From Betaproteobacteria bacterium (GTDB lineage: Bacteria; Pseudomonadota; Gammaproteobacteria; Burkholderiales; JAEUOS01), in contig JAQGMJ010000068.1 of NCBI GenBank assembly GCA_028292405.1, positions 1-55,915 on the forward strand: a stretch of 55,915 nucleotides of DNA. The letters are read 5' to 3'. The notes beneath the pieces are model-generated. The model made no database searches. It saw only the letters and a program-made list of their open reading frames with translations, and was not told where the DNA came from. The position numbers were made by a program, and so were the translations under genes. Below are positions 35,956 to 45,361 of this stretch, piece by piece (the first letter of the stretch is position 1; every line of letters starts with the position of its first letter).

Positions 35956-37755
35956 ATGAGCAATCCATTTCCCATCAGATACAGCATCGCCCCCTCCTCC
36001 CCCGAGGCACACCTGTTCCAGGTGACGATGACCATCGCCCGGCCAGACTCCGCGGGCCAGCAAGTCGCCCTGCCGGCGTGGATCCCCGGCAGCTACATGA
36101 TCCGCGAGTTCGCGCGCAATATCGTACGCATCGACGCGAGTTGCAAAGGTGCGAAAGTGGCACTGAAGAAGCTCGACAAGCACACCTGGGCGGCGGCACC
36201 TTGCGCGGGGCCGCTGGTCGTCAGCTATGAGGTCTACGCCTGGGACCTGTCGGTGCGCGCGGCGCACCTGGACCAGAGCCATGGCTTTTTCAACGGCACC
36301 AGCGTATTCCTGCGCGCACTGGGGCAGGAGGAGGCCGAGCACGGCGTCGACATCGCGCCACCGCCGGGGAGCGGCTATGCGAAGTGGCGCGTGGCCACGG
36401 CGCTGCCGCGCGCAAAGGGCACCAAGCTCTACGCCTTCGGCGCATACCTCGCGTCCAATTACGATGAACTGATCGACCACCCGGTGGAAATGGGCGACTT
36501 TACGCTGGCCACCTTCCGCGCCTGCGGCGTGCCGCACGACATCGTGATCACCGGCCGCCATGACTGCGACATGAAGCGCCTGGCCGCTGACCTGCAAAAA
36601 ATCTGTGAGTACCAGATCCGCTTTTTCCACGGTCCGCGCGCGACTGCCGCGAACGTGCCTTACGAGCGCTACGTCTTCCTCACCATGGCGCTGGCCGAGG
36701 GCAACTACGGCGGGCTGGAGCATCGCGCCTCCACCGCGCTGATCTGCGCCCGCCAGGACCTGCCTCACCCCGGCCTCTCCGGCACCTCGGAAGGCTATCG
36801 CACCTTCCTTGGTCTCGCCAGCCACGAATACTTCCACACCTGGAACGTCAAGCGCATCAAGCCCGCGGTGTTCCTGCCCTACGACCTGACGCGTGAAAAC
36901 CATACCTCGCTGCTGTGGGCCTTCGAGGGCTTCACCTCCTACTATGACGACCTGGTGCTGGTGCGCACCGGGCTGATCACCGTTGCCGAATACCTGGAGA
37001 TGGTCGCCAAGACGGCGCAAGGCGTGCTGCGCGGCAACGGCCGCAAGAAACAGTCGGTGGCGCAATCCAGCTTCGATGCCTGGACCAAGTACTACCGGCA
37101 GGACGAAAACGCGCCCAATGCGATCGTCAGTTACTACACCAAGGGCTCGCTGGTCGGACTCTGCCTGGACCTGCTGCTGCGCCGCGAGACCGGCGGCAGG
37201 AAGTCGCTGGACGATGTCATGCGCCTGCTCTGGCGCGACTACGGCGCCAAGGCCAGGGGAGTGCCGGAAGACGGCGTCGAGCAGGCGGCCTGCGCCATCG
37301 GCGGCGCCACCGCGAAACGGGTGCTGGCCGCCTTCTTTCGCCAAGCGGTGTACGGTACCGAAGACCTGCCCCTGAAAGGCCTGCTCGACTTCGTCGGCAT
37401 CGAGATCGAAGTCGAACGCGGCAGCGCCGCTTCCCTTGGCGCGCGCACCGCTGCCGCGCCCGATGGCGTCAAGCTCACGCAGGTGCTGGACGGCGGCGCC
37501 GCGCAACGCGCCGGCCTGTCGGCGGGAGATGTAGTGATCGCCCTTGATGGGTTGAAGACTGGCGGCGCCAACTTCGACAAGCAGCTCACGCGCAAAAAGC
37601 GCGGCGCCACGATGAAGGTGCATGCCTTCCGCCGCGACGAACTGATCGAACGTGATGTCACGCTGACCGCCAGCGAACTGACGGTCAAATCATCCATCGC
37701 GGAAAAGGCCTCGGCCGCGCAGCGCCGGCTGCGCACGGCCTGGCTTAAGCACTAG
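35956..37755 (+). CDS. M61 family glycyl aminopeptidase-like metallopeptidase with PDZ domain
   Basis: 599 residues. Gluzincin motif HEYFH (290-294) in a SHEYFHTWNVKRIKP context, preceded by MALAEGNYGGLEHRAST, both diagnostic of M61. N-terminal beta domain (about 1-180), catalytic domain (about 180-480) and C-terminal PDZ (about 495-570; DGGAAQRAGLSAGDVVIALDG). No signal peptide, so cytosolic. Stop codon directly abuts the stop of the convergent PPC gene. Confidence 0.92.
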   Translation: MSNPFPIRYSIAPSSPEAHLFQVTMTIARPDSAGQQVALPAWIPGSYMIREFARNIVRIDASCKGAKVALKKLDKHTWAAAPCAGPLVVSYEVYAWDLSVRAAHLDQSHGFFNGTSVFLRALGQEEAEHGVDIAPPPGSGYAKWRVATALPRAKGTKLYAFGAYLASNYDELIDHPVEMGDFTLATFRACGVPHDIVITGRHDCDMKRLAADLQKICEYQIRFFHGPRATAANVPYERYVFLTMALAEGNYGGLEHRASTALICARQDLPHPGLSGTSEGYRTFLGLASHEYFHTWNVKRIKPAVFLPYDLTRENHTSLLWAFEGFTSYYDDLVLVRTGLITVAEYLEMVAKTAQGVLRGNGRKKQSVAQSSFDAWTKYYRQDENAPNAIVSYYTKGSLVGLCLDLLLRRETGGRKSLDDVMRLLWRDYGAKARGVPEDGVEQAACAIGGATAKRVLAAFFRQAVYGTEDLPLKGLLDFVGIEIEVERGSAASLGARTAAAPDGVKLTQVLDGGAAQRAGLSAGDVVIALDGLKTGGANFDKQLTRKKRGATMKVHAFRRDELIERDVTLTASELTVKSSIAEKASAAQRRLRTAWLKH

Positions 37756-38151
37756 TCAGGTCCGGCGGATCACCAGCTCCGGGTAACCGGTGGCGGCGTC
37801 GTCCTCACGCGCGAAGCGCAGGCCGGGCAGCACGGCAATCAGGATTTCCGCGGTGGTGGCGATGCGGCAGCCGGGCCGCACGTGGCCGCCGCTGACACGC
37901 CCTTGCGCGTCTGAAACGGCGACGTGCAGATGCGCGCCATCGGCGGACAGCGAACCCTGCAGCGTGAGAATTTCGTAGCGCCCCTCGACCAGCGCCGCAT
38001 CCGGCTCGCCCGCATAACGCACCGCGGCGCGGTCCAGGCTGCCGATGCCGGCGACCACGAAGGCGGCGCCCAACGCGGATGCGCTGAAGTGCGCTTCCAG
38101 CGCCAGCTTCAGATCGTCGCCGGGTGAGAGACGCAAGGGTCGATAGTCCAT
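37756..38151 (-). CDS. PPC-domain (DUF296-type) DNA-binding-like protein
   Basis: 131 residues. The PPC/AF0104 pattern is seen in LRLSPGDDLKLALEAH, GIGSLDRAAVRYA, LTLQGSLSADGAHLHVAVSD and GGHVRPGCRIATTAEILIAVL, with the conserved G-x-H residues. Related proteins occur as stand-alone bacterial proteins of unknown role or fused to AT-hooks in plants. No partner gene evident. Confidence 0.85.
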   Translation of the reverse strand: MDYRPLRLSPGDDLKLALEAHFSASALGAAFVVAGIGSLDRAAVRYAGEPDAALVEGRYEILTLQGSLSADGAHLHVAVSDAQGRVSGGHVRPGCRIATTAEILIAVLPGLRFAREDDAATGYPELVIRRT

Positions 38152-38164
38152 GGCACGATCATAA

Positions 38165-38200
38165 CGTTGTTCCCGGCCTTTCCCAAGGCCGGGAACAACG
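38165..38200 (-). terminator. Hairpin downstream of the DUF2846 lipoprotein gene
   Basis: Perfect 16-base arms (CGTTGTTCCCGGCCTT / AAGGCCGGGAACAACG) around TCCC, four bases after the minus-strand stop. No T-run, but the length makes a transcription or mRNA 3' end likely. Confidence 0.6.
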
Positions 38201-38204
38201 TGGC

Positions 38205-38657
38205 TTACTTGGCTGCCGGCAGGGGCGCGCCTATATAGCTGGTGGTCTCAAGTTCCGTCTGGCCTTCGGTGGGATCCATCAGTTCAGGATGGACACGGCC
38301 GACCAGAAAGCCCATCCCGATCGAGGTCTTGATGTAACGCACCTGCCCTTTTTCCAGGACAAAACCGACCTTCCTTTCGACTTCGGTGGAGCAGGCGACT
38401 TCATAGTTGCCGGCCGGACGATCGATGTAGAAGAAACCGCCGGGCTTCGATTCGCCGACCTTTTCGCCATTGAGCAGGACTTCGGGCTGGATCGCCGCGC
38501 CGACCATGCTGCCGGGCCGGTAGACATAGATCCGTCCCTGGTCCGCGGACATCGCGGGAATGGCGGATTTCACTTCATTGAATTTCGGGCCGCTGGCGCA
38601 GGCCCCGAGCGTGGCAAGCAGGCAAACGAGAAAAACACGACGCAGGATGAGCAGCAT
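38205..38657 (-). CDS. DUF2846-type lipoprotein
   Basis: 150 residues. Signal with lipobox LATLGAC, so the mature protein starts at Cys20. The body has the DUF2846 pattern GRIYVYRPGSMVGAAIQPEVLLNGEKVG and FFYIDRPAGNYEVACST, a small beta-sandwich of unknown function. AGGGA eight bases before the ATG. Three bases after the previous lipoprotein gene, so cotranscribed. Confidence 0.85.
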   Translation of the reverse strand: MLLILRRVFLVCLLATLGACASGPKFNEVKSAIPAMSADQGRIYVYRPGSMVGAAIQPEVLLNGEKVGESKPGGFFYIDRPAGNYEVACSTEVERKVGFVLEKGQVRYIKTSIGMGFLVGRVHPELMDPTEGQTELETTSYIGAPLPAAK

Positions 38658-38660
38658 TTT

Positions 38661-39056
38661 TTATTTCCCTTTATTTTCATAGTTGATGGGTTGCGAAGGC
38701 AATACCGCGAAGGCCTGCTCGGTCGGCAGGTAAAACCCGACGACGCGCCCGCCGTCCAGCACGAGGTAGGCCTCAAGCACGTTCTTGCCTTCAGCCGTCA
38801 GCACGCCATTTACCGGCCGGTACACCCGTCCCTCGGGGATACGCCCGGTTTCGCGCCATAGGCTGCCCGCGGCGAGTACCCGCTTGTAGCCTGTGGAGGG
38901 TTCAAGAGTCACGGACTCTCGTAATTCGATTGTCCCGGGCGCGCCGGAAAGCGGCTGCCACTGCGTCTGCTGGCGTCGCACGTCGGCGGCACAGGCGGCC
39001 AATAGGGCCGCGGTCAAACAAATGGCGACTCTCGCGAGCCAGTGGAATCTGCTCAT
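38661..39056 (-). CDS. Small lipoprotein of unknown function
   Basis: 131 residues, start MSRFHWLARV with GGGG six bases upstream. Lipobox LLAAC (Cys about 21). The rest is a predicted beta-rich domain (RESVTLEPSTGYKRVLAAGSLW..., VYRPVNGVLTAEGKNVLEAY) not recognised. Forms an operon with the following DUF2846 lipoprotein; both may be envelope stress or surface components. Confidence 0.75.
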   Translation of the reverse strand: MSRFHWLARVAICLTAALLAACAADVRRQQTQWQPLSGAPGTIELRESVTLEPSTGYKRVLAAGSLWRETGRIPEGRVYRPVNGVLTAEGKNVLEAYLVLDGGRVVGFYLPTEQAFAVLPSQPINYENKGK

Positions 39057-39129
39057 TTTTTGTCCCCTTGTTGCTATTTTTATTGCCAAAGGTGACAGCA
39101 ATCTTACGATGCCGTGCGGCAGCTTGCAA

Positions 39130-39149
39130 GCGGACGCTCCCGCGTCCGC
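39130..39149 (-). terminator. Hairpin after trpC
   Basis: GCGGACGC-TCCC-GCGTCCGC, perfect 8-base arms seven bases beyond the trpC stop, no T-run. Likely end or processing point of the trp transcript. Confidence 0.4.
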
Positions 39150-39155
39150 CGTAGT

Positions 39156-39947
39156 TCAAGCAGCGAACAAGTGCGCCAGTTCGGCGCCCGGGCTTTTCGC
39201 GCGCATGAACGCTTCGCCGACCAGGAAGGCATGCACATTGTTGTCGCGCATGCGCTTGACATCCGGTGGCCCGAGAATACCGGACTCGGTGACCACCAGG
39301 CGCTCCGGCGGAATGCCCACCAGCAGGCCGAGCGTGGTGTCCAGCGTGGTCTCGAAGGTGCGCAGGTTGCGGTTGTTGATGCCCAGCAGCGGCGTCTTCA
39401 GTTGCAGCGCCATGTCGAGTTCGGCGGCGTCGTGCACCTCGACCAGCACCGCCATGCCGAGCTCGTGCGCCAGGGCCTCGAAGGCCTTGAGCTGCGCCAG
39501 GTCGAGTGCAGCGACGATCAGCAAGATGCAGTCCGCCCCGGCGGCGCGCGCTTCGTAGAACTGGTACTCGTCGACCATGAAGTCCTTGCGCAGGCAGGGC
39601 AGATCGCAGGCGGCGCGCGCTTCGATCAGGTAGTCCAGCTTGCCCTGGAAGAACTGTGCGTCGGTCAGCACCGAGAGGCAGGCGGCGCCGCCGCGCTCAT
39701 AGTCGATGGCGATGTCGGCGGGTTTGAAGTCCTCGCGCAGCACGCCCTTCGAAGGGCTGGCCTTTTTCACTTCGGCGATCACCGCTGCTTCGCCCGCCGC
39801 AATCTTTGCGCGCATGGCGCCGACGAAATCACGCGGCGGCGCTGCGGCGCGGGCGATGCGCTTGAGGTCGATCAGTTCGCGGCGCCGCTTGGCGGCGGCG
39901 ACTTCCTCCGCCTTGACGGCGAGAATCTTTTTCAGGATATCTGACAT
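39156..39947 (-). CDS. trpC: Indole-3-glycerol phosphate synthase
   Basis: Converts CdRP to indole-3-glycerol phosphate. 263 residues, monofunctional (no TrpF domain). Catalytic residues sit in [36 protein letters not shown] and TESGI. Last gene of the trp unit, 18 bases after trpD. trpF/trpB/trpA are not here; in Burkholderiales they usually follow fimV-truA. Confidence 0.97.
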   Translation of the reverse strand: MSDILKKILAVKAEEVAAAKRRRELIDLKRIARAAAPPRDFVGAMRAKIAAGEAAVIAEVKKASPSKGVLREDFKPADIAIDYERGGAACLSVLTDAQFFQGKLDYLIEARAACDLPCLRKDFMVDEYQFYEARAAGADCILLIVAALDLAQLKAFEALAHELGMAVLVEVHDAAELDMALQLKTPLLGINNRNLRTFETTLDTTLGLLVGIPPERLVVTESGILGPPDVKRMRDNNVHAFLVGEAFMRAKSPGAELAHLFAA

Positions 39948-39965
39948 GATCGTGACCGCGGCGCC

Positions 39966-40994
39966 TTAAGCGGAAACCTTCTTGGTGTATTGCACGAACT
40001 CGTCGAGCTTGGCGCGCGCGGCGCCGTTTTTCAGCAACTCGAAGGCCTTTTCCACACCCTCTTCCAGATTGGCTGCCTTGCCCCCGGTGTAGATCGCCGC
40101 GCCCGCATTGACGGCGACGATGTCGCGCGCCGCGCCGGGCTGGTTCGACAGGGCGCTGACCAGCATTTCGCGCGACTCCTCGGCGGAAGAAACGCGGATG
40201 GCGCGCGGATCGTGCACCGGCAGGCCGAAGCGGTCGGGGTGCAAGGTGTATTCGATGATCTCGCCGTCCTTCAGCTCACCGATCATGGTCTTGCCGCTGA
40301 CGGAGATTTCGTCCAGGCCTTCGAGGCCGAACACCACCATCGCGTGGCGTGCACCCAGGCGCTGCAGGACGCGGACCAGGATGCCGACCAGGTCCCCATG
40401 GAACACGCCCATCAGGCTGTTCGGCGCGCCGGCCGGATTGGTCAGCGGCCCGAGGATGTTGAAAATGGTGCGCACACCCAGTTCGCGGCGCACCGGCGCG
40501 GCATGCTTCATCGCCGTATGGTGATTCGGCGCGAACATGAAGCCGACGCCGATCTCGTCGATGCACTGGCCGACCTGCACGGGGGTGAGGTTGATGTTGA
40601 CGCCCAACGCTTCGAGCACGTCGGCGGCGCCGGACTTGGAGGACACCGCGCGTCCGCCGTGCTTGGCCACGCGCGCGCCGGCGGCAGCAGTGACGAAGGT
40701 GGTAGCCGTCGAGATGTTGAAAGTATGCGCGCCGTCGCCGCCGGTGCCGACCACGTCGACCAGGTTTTGCGGGTCACGCACAGTGACCTTGGTGGCGAGC
40801 TCGCGCATCACCTGCGCGGCGGCGGTGATCTCGCCGATGGTTTCCTTTTTCACGCGCAGGCCGATCATGATGGCGGAGATCAGCACGGGCGACATCTGCC
40901 CGCTCATGATCTGGCGCATCAGGTCGAGCATTTCGTCGTGGAAGATTTCGCGGTGCTCGATGACGCGGGTGAGGGCTTCCTGGGGGGTGATCAT
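39966..40994 (-). CDS. trpD: Anthranilate phosphoribosyltransferase
   Basis: Transfers phosphoribose from PRPP to anthranilate. 342 residues. PRPP-binding [15 protein letters not shown] and anthranilate-site [21 protein letters not shown] are intact. Start at 40994 (MITPQEAL) is preferred: AGGAG is seven bases upstream, whereas the in-frame ATG at 41000 would start almost on top of it. A 70-base gap to trpG holds a second copy of the trpG 3' end. Confidence 0.96.
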   Translation of the reverse strand: MITPQEALTRVIEHREIFHDEMLDLMRQIMSGQMSPVLISAIMIGLRVKKETIGEITAAAQVMRELATKVTVRDPQNLVDVVGTGGDGAHTFNISTATTFVTAAAGARVAKHGGRAVSSKSGAADVLEALGVNINLTPVQVGQCIDEIGVGFMFAPNHHTAMKHAAPVRRELGVRTIFNILGPLTNPAGAPNSLMGVFHGDLVGILVRVLQRLGARHAMVVFGLEGLDEISVSGKTMIGELKDGEIIEYTLHPDRFGLPVHDPRAIRVSSAEESREMLVSALSNQPGAARDIVAVNAGAAIYTGGKAANLEEGVEKAFELLKNGAARAKLDEFVQYTKKVSA

Positions 40995-41016
40995 GTGCAT
41001 TCTCCTTATCCGGCTT

Positions 41017-41064
41017 TCAGCGTTCGAGAAAATTCTTCAGCACGGCGTGGCCATGCTCGGCAGG
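41017..41064 (-). repeat. Second, diverged copy of the last 16 codons of trpG
   Basis: Directly after the trpG stop and in the same frame, 48 bases read [19 protein letters not shown], against [19 protein letters not shown] at the true end. Of the matching codons, all but one base difference are synonymous (one M to V). It forms an in-frame tail that would be translated only on stop readthrough. Best read as the remnant of an allele exchange or an old in-frame duplication. Confidence 0.85.
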
Positions 41065-41628
41065 TCAACGTTCAAGAAAGTTCTTGAGCATGGCATGGCC
41101 ATGCTCGGTCAGGATGGATTCGGGGTGGAACTGCACCCCTTCCACATCCAGCGTCTTGTGGCGCATGCCCATGATTTCGCCATCGGCCGTCCAGGCCGTG
41201 ACTTCCAGGCAGTCCGGCAGCATTTCGCGCTCTACCGCCAGCGAATGGTAGCGCGTGGCGATGAAGGGGCTGGGCAGGCCGGCGAACACGCCGACGCCGG
41301 TGTGCTCGACCGGCGAAGTCTTGCCGTGCATCAGCTCCTTGGCGTGCACCACGTTGCCGCCGAAGGCCTCGCCGATCGCCTGGTGACCCAGGCAGACGCC
41401 GAGGATCGGCAGCTTGCCGGCAAAGGCCTTGATCACTTCCAGCGATACGCCGGCCTGCGCCGGGGCACAGGGGCCGGGGGAGATGACGATCTTCTCGGGC
41501 TTGAGAGTTGCGATCTGGTCGAGCGTCATCTCGTCGTTCAGCACCACCTTCATGTCCGCGCCCAGTTCGCCGAAATACTGCACCAGGTTGTAGGTGAAGG
41601 AGTCGTAGTTGTCGATCATCAGGATCAT
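41065..41628 (-). CDS. trpG: Anthranilate synthase component II (glutamine amidotransferase)
   Basis: Supplies ammonia from glutamine to TrpE. 187 residues, class-I amidotransferase with nucleophile C79 in [11 protein letters not shown] and the His/Glu pair in VQFHPESIL. It may also serve folate synthesis, as PabA does in organisms with one copy. Start at 41628 (MILMIDNYD) has GGAG six bases upstream and lies one base after the trpE stop. Immediately past its stop is an in-frame copy of its last 16 codons. Confidence 0.96.
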   Translation of the reverse strand: MILMIDNYDSFTYNLVQYFGELGADMKVVLNDEMTLDQIATLKPEKIVISPGPCAPAQAGVSLEVIKAFAGKLPILGVCLGHQAIGEAFGGNVVHAKELMHGKTSPVEHTGVGVFAGLPSPFIATRYHSLAVEREMLPDCLEVTAWTADGEIMGMRHKTLDVEGVQFHPESILTEHGHAMLKNFLER

Positions 41629-41629
41629 G

Positions 41630-43147
41630 TCACTCTCCCACCTGGGTATCGAGGCCTTCGCTGGCCATCTCGGCGGCGCGCAGCACGGCACGGGCCTTGA
41701 TGCGCGTCTCGTTCCATTCGGCTTCGGGCACGGAGTCGGCGACGATGCCGGCGGAAGCCTGCACGTGCAGGGTCTTGTCCTTGATCACCGCGGTGCGAAT
41801 CGCAATGGCCAGGTCCATGTCGCCGGAAAAACCGAGATAGCCGACCGCGCCGCCGTAGATGCCGCGCTTCACCGGCTCAAGTTCTTCGATGATTTCCATC
41901 GCCCGCACTTTCGGTGCACCGGTGAGGGTGCCGGCGGGGAATGCAGCCTTGAACACGTCAAGCGCATCCAGACCCTTTTTCAGCCGCGCCTCGACGTTGG
42001 AGACGATGTGCATCACGTGCGAATAGCGCTCGATGGTCATCGTATCGGTGACTTTAACCGTGCCGATTTCGGCAATGCGGCCGACATCGTTGCGGCCGAG
42101 GTCGATCAGCATCACGTGCTCGGCGCGCTCCTTCGGATCGGCCAGTAGTTCCTCAGCCAGCGCCTTATCCTCTTCCGGCGTGGCGCCGCGGCGCCGCGTA
42201 CCGGCAATCGGGCGGATGGTGACGCGCTTGACCTCCGGCGTATCCGGCGACTCGGGCTCGACGCGCACCAGAATTTCCGGCGAAGCGCCCACCACGTGGA
42301 ACTCGCGGAAATCAAAATAGAACATGTAAGGCGAGGGGTTGAGCGTACGCAGGCTGCGATACAGCGCCAGCGGCTCGGCGGCGAAGGGCCGGGTCAGGCG
42401 CTGGCCGATCTGCACCTGCATGCAATCGCCGTCGAAGATGTATTGCTTGGTCTTGGCCACCGCCTGCAGATAGCTGGCTTCGCCGAAGTTGGAGCGCGCT
42501 TCGTGCGCCACGGCCGGGCCGTGTTCGGGAATATGCGCCGGCTGGCGCAGCGCGGTGAGCAGTTGCTTGAGACGCTCCTGCGCGTAGTCGAAGCTGCCGG
42601 GGTTGCGCGGGTCGGCGTAGACCACGAGATAGAGCTTGCCGGCGAGGTTGTCGACGATCGCCACTTCCTCGCTTTGCAGCAGCACGATGTCGGGGGTGCC
42701 TAGGGGGTCGGGCTTTTCCGGTCGTCGTCGAATGAAACGGTCGAGGCGCGGCTCGACATAGCGCACGCAGTCGTAGCCGAAGGCGCCGACCAGGCCGCCG
42801 GCGAAGCGCGGCAGGTCCTTGATCGGGGCGACGTGAAAACGGTCACGGTAATCGCGGATGAAGTCCAGCGGGTTGCCGGCGGAAGATTCTTCCACCACCG
42901 TCTCGCCGTGGATCACCTGCACCTGACCGCCGCGCACGACGATGCGGGTGGCGGCCGGCAGGCCGATGAAGGAGTAGCGGCCGAAGCGCTCGCCGCCCTG
43001 CACCGACTCCAGCAAATAGGAATACGGCCGGTTGGCCAGTTTGAGATAAATCGAAAGAGGTGTGTCGAGATCGGCAAAGGTCTCGAGCACCAGGGGGACG
43101 CGGTTATACCCGTGCGACGCCAGGGCGTCGAATTCCTGCTTGTTCAT
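41630..43147 (-). CDS. trpE: Anthranilate synthase component I
   Basis: Makes anthranilate from chorismate with TrpG. 505 residues. The LLES motif (45-48) needed for tryptophan feedback is present, with chorismate-site segments [27 protein letters not shown] and [15 protein letters not shown]. The start ATG follows an AGGTGA ribosome site seven bases away, which can pair with a segment 130 bases upstream. First trp gene after gph. Confidence 0.97.
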   Translation of the reverse strand: MNKQEFDALASHGYNRVPLVLETFADLDTPLSIYLKLANRPYSYLLESVQGGERFGRYSFIGLPAATRIVVRGGQVQVIHGETVVEESSAGNPLDFIRDYRDRFHVAPIKDLPRFAGGLVGAFGYDCVRYVEPRLDRFIRRRPEKPDPLGTPDIVLLQSEEVAIVDNLAGKLYLVVYADPRNPGSFDYAQERLKQLLTALRQPAHIPEHGPAVAHEARSNFGEASYLQAVAKTKQYIFDGDCMQVQIGQRLTRPFAAEPLALYRSLRTLNPSPYMFYFDFREFHVVGASPEILVRVEPESPDTPEVKRVTIRPIAGTRRRGATPEEDKALAEELLADPKERAEHVMLIDLGRNDVGRIAEIGTVKVTDTMTIERYSHVMHIVSNVEARLKKGLDALDVFKAAFPAGTLTGAPKVRAMEIIEELEPVKRGIYGGAVGYLGFSGDMDLAIAIRTAVIKDKTLHVQASAGIVADSVPEAEWNETRIKARAVLRAAEMASEGLDTQVGE

Positions 43148-43153
43148 TTTGAA

Positions 43154-43299
43154 TCACCTGAAAAACAAAACTGCATCAAAACGCCGGCCATCGTTGCGTG
43201 GTCGGCGGGGCGAGTGCACGCTTTACGCGCGCGTCAGCTCCTGGCGTCGCCAGGGCCAAGCCCCCGGAGCGGCGCTCCATGTTTGATGCAGATTCAGGT
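43154..43299 (-). promoter_or_regulatory. Candidate structured leader (long-range fold) of trpE
   Basis: On the minus-strand RNA, ACCUGAA and CUGCAUCAAA (from 43299 to 43282) pair with UUUGAUGCAG (43180-43171) and UUCAGGU (43162-43156). The last pairs with the first four bases of the AGGUGA ribosome site of trpE. Between the arms lie local hairpins GGAGC-GCC-GCUCC and CCUGGCG-A-CGCCAGG, and an ORF of 34 codons (43280 to 43176) with a single UGG at codon 31 and its stop inside the downstream arm. No ribosome site precedes that ORF. Function is inferred. Confidence 0.5.
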
Positions 43300-43331
43300 T
43301 TTGCATTTGCAAGAAGGTGAACTTTTCGCGT

Positions 43332-44042
43332 TCAGAGTTCCTGGAGGCGCACCCCGCGCACGCTCAACAACAGGGCGGCGACCTCCGCAAGATCAGCAAC
43401 TATACCATCAGAATCAATGTTTTGCACCGGTTCGCCTTCGTTGTAGCCGTAGGGCACAACCAGCACCGGGCTGCCGGCGGCGCGGGCCGCGCCGGCGTCG
43501 TTGGCGGAGTCGCCGACCATCAGCACCTCGGCCGGCTGGAAGCCGAAAGCCTGGCAGGCGTAGAGAATCGGCGCGGCGTCGGGCTTCTTTTTCGCGGTGG
43601 TGTCGCCGCTGACAGCGAGGGCGAAATACGGTTTCATGCCGGCCCGTTCCAGCAGCGGGTCGGTGAAGCGCCGGCTTTTGTTGGTGCATACGCCGAGCTT
43701 GAGGCCGAGGTCGCGCAGCGCATTCAGCCCCTCGAACACGCCGGGGTAAGGCGTGGCGTGGGTGCCGTTCAGGCGCTCGTAGTGGCGCATATAGCTTTCG
43801 CGAAAGCGCTCGAACTCGGGGCCATGATCCGGTTTGCCGAGGTGCACCAGGCAGCGCTGCAACAGCACGTCGATGCCCTTGCCGACGAAGTTCTCGATCA
43901 GCTTGGCATCCACTGGCGGCAGGCCGCATTCGGCGAGTGCCTCGGCGGCGGCGGCGGCGAGATCGGGCGAGGTGTGCAGGAGGGTGCCGTCGAGGTCGAA
44001 CAGCACGGCGTGGATATTCTTGATCTGCGCGGACGTGAGCAT
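43332..44042 (-). CDS. gph: Phosphoglycolate phosphatase
   Basis: HAD hydrolase, 236 residues. Motif I DLDGTLLHTSPD (nucleophile D16), helical cap, motif II region VCTNKS and motif III/IV VGDSANDAGAARAAG identify the Gph group. Location just upstream of trpE with rpe nearby is the standard Burkholderiales order rpe-gph-trpE. 46 bases after dadA. Confidence 0.92.
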   Translation of the reverse strand: MLTSAQIKNIHAVLFDLDGTLLHTSPDLAAAAAEALAECGLPPVDAKLIENFVGKGIDVLLQRCLVHLGKPDHGPEFERFRESYMRHYERLNGTHATPYPGVFEGLNALRDLGLKLGVCTNKSRRFTDPLLERAGMKPYFALAVSGDTTAKKKPDAAPILYACQAFGFQPAEVLMVGDSANDAGAARAAGSPVLVVPYGYNEGEPVQNIDSDGIVADLAEVAALLLSVRGVRLQEL

Positions 44043-44088
44043 GGGAACGGGTGATCTTTATGTGGCCTGACTCTACACTGCTCCGGCC

Positions 44089-45345
44089 TCAGGGCGTGCC
44101 GTAAAAGCGGAAATCAACTTCGGGCTTGCGGCCGCTGATGATGTCGGCAATCGCCCGGCCGCTGCCGCAGGCGAGCGTCCAGCCGAGGGTGCCGTGGCCG
44201 GTGTCGATGTAGAGATTGGGATAGCGGGTCTTGCCGACGTAGGGCAAGTTGGAAGGCGTGGCCGGGCGCAGGCCGGTCCAGAACTCGGCGCGCGAGGCGT
44301 CGCCGGCGCCGGGAAAGAGTTCGACCGCGCGCCTGAGTATTGCCTGGCAACGCACCTCGTTAAGCTCGAGGTTATAGCCATTGAATTCGGCTGTGCCGGC
44401 GATGCGCAGGCGGTCGCCGAGGCGCGAGAACACCAGCTTGTGCTCGTCGTCGGTGAGCGAAACCGTATGCGCGCGCGCCGGATCGGCCACCGGCATGGTC
44501 ACCGAATAGCCCTTGGCCGGGTAGACCGACAAATGCACGCCGAGCGGCCCCAGCAGGCGCGGGCTGTAGGAGCCCATGCAGACAACGAAGGCGTCGGCGG
44601 CGATGGTTTCGCGTTTGCGATCGGCCTCCACCACCACGCCGCTGACCCGCTCGCCTTCGCGCAACAGGCCGAGGATGTCGGCGCCGTAGCGAAACGCCAC
44701 GCCTGCCTGCGCACACAGGCGCGCCAGCTCTTCGGTGAATTTATGCGCGTCGCCCGACTCGTCGGAGGCGGTCATGCTGCCGCCCGCCAGTTGACCGCGC
44801 ATCGTGGCCAACGCCGGCTCGATGGCGACGCATTCTTCGGCGCTGACCATGCGCAGATCGCAGCCGTAATCGCGCATCAGTTGCGCCGGCTCCTGCGCGT
44901 TGTCGAACTCCTGCTTGTCGGTATAGAAATGCAGGATGCCGCGCGTCAGCGCGTCATAGGCAATGCCGGTCTCAGTCCGCAGCGTCTGCAGGCTGGCGCG
45001 GCTGTATAGGCCCAGCGCCACGATTTGCTGGATGTTGTGGCGGGTGCGCTCGTGAGTGCACTCGCGCAGGAAAGCCAGGCCCCAGAGCCACTGGTGAATG
45101 TCCAGGCGCAGGCGGAACAGCAGCGGCGCGTCCTCCTGCCCCAGCCACTTCCAGAGCTTGGCCGGTGCTTGCGGGTTGGCCCAGGGCTCGGCGTGGGAAA
45201 CGGAAATCTGGCCGCCGTTGGCAAAGGAGGTTTCCATAGCAGGCGCGGCCTGGCGGTCGATCACCGTGACCTCGTGCCCGGCTTTTTGCAGGTACCACGT
45301 AGCGGCAATGCCGGTGACACCGGCGCCAAGTACCGCGACTTTCAT
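44089..45345 (-). CDS. dadA: D-amino acid dehydrogenase (DadA-type FAD oxidoreductase)
   Basis: 418 residues. Starts KVAVLGAGVTGIAATWYLQKAG (FAD Rossmann) with VIDRQ at the end of beta-2, and ends with RPATPSNLPYVGKT and TGHGTLGWTLACGSGRAIAD, the typical DadA block. Membrane-associated enzyme oxidising D-amino acids to keto acids. Start at 45345 lies 16 bases after the rpe stop. Its insertion between rpe and gph is unusual in a locus otherwise conserved. Confidence 0.93.
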   Translation of the reverse strand: MKVAVLGAGVTGIAATWYLQKAGHEVTVIDRQAAPAMETSFANGGQISVSHAEPWANPQAPAKLWKWLGQEDAPLLFRLRLDIHQWLWGLAFLRECTHERTRHNIQQIVALGLYSRASLQTLRTETGIAYDALTRGILHFYTDKQEFDNAQEPAQLMRDYGCDLRMVSAEECVAIEPALATMRGQLAGGSMTASDESGDAHKFTEELARLCAQAGVAFRYGADILGLLREGERVSGVVVEADRKRETIAADAFVVCMGSYSPRLLGPLGVHLSVYPAKGYSVTMPVADPARAHTVSLTDDEHKLVFSRLGDRLRIAGTAEFNGYNLELNEVRCQAILRRAVELFPGAGDASRAEFWTGLRPATPSNLPYVGKTRYPNLYIDTGHGTLGWTLACGSGRAIADIISGRKPEVDFRFYGTP

Positions 45346-45361
45346 GATTGGGCAGTCAGGT

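Noticed and set aside
34762..37623. Long open frame on the minus strand (over 900 codons) opposite the MocA/M61 genes
   Set aside because: Arises because GC-rich codon bias leaves antisense frames open. The opposite-strand genes have clear motifs (LLAAGKSSRFG, HEYFH), while this frame is Arg/Gly/Ala-rich without domains.
43154..43299. trpE leader as a fifth copy of the structured repeat
   Set aside because: TGCATCAAAACGCCGGCC resembles part of copy B, but hairpin 1, the GCTACGAAAAA tail and the spacing are missing, and the fold is much longer.
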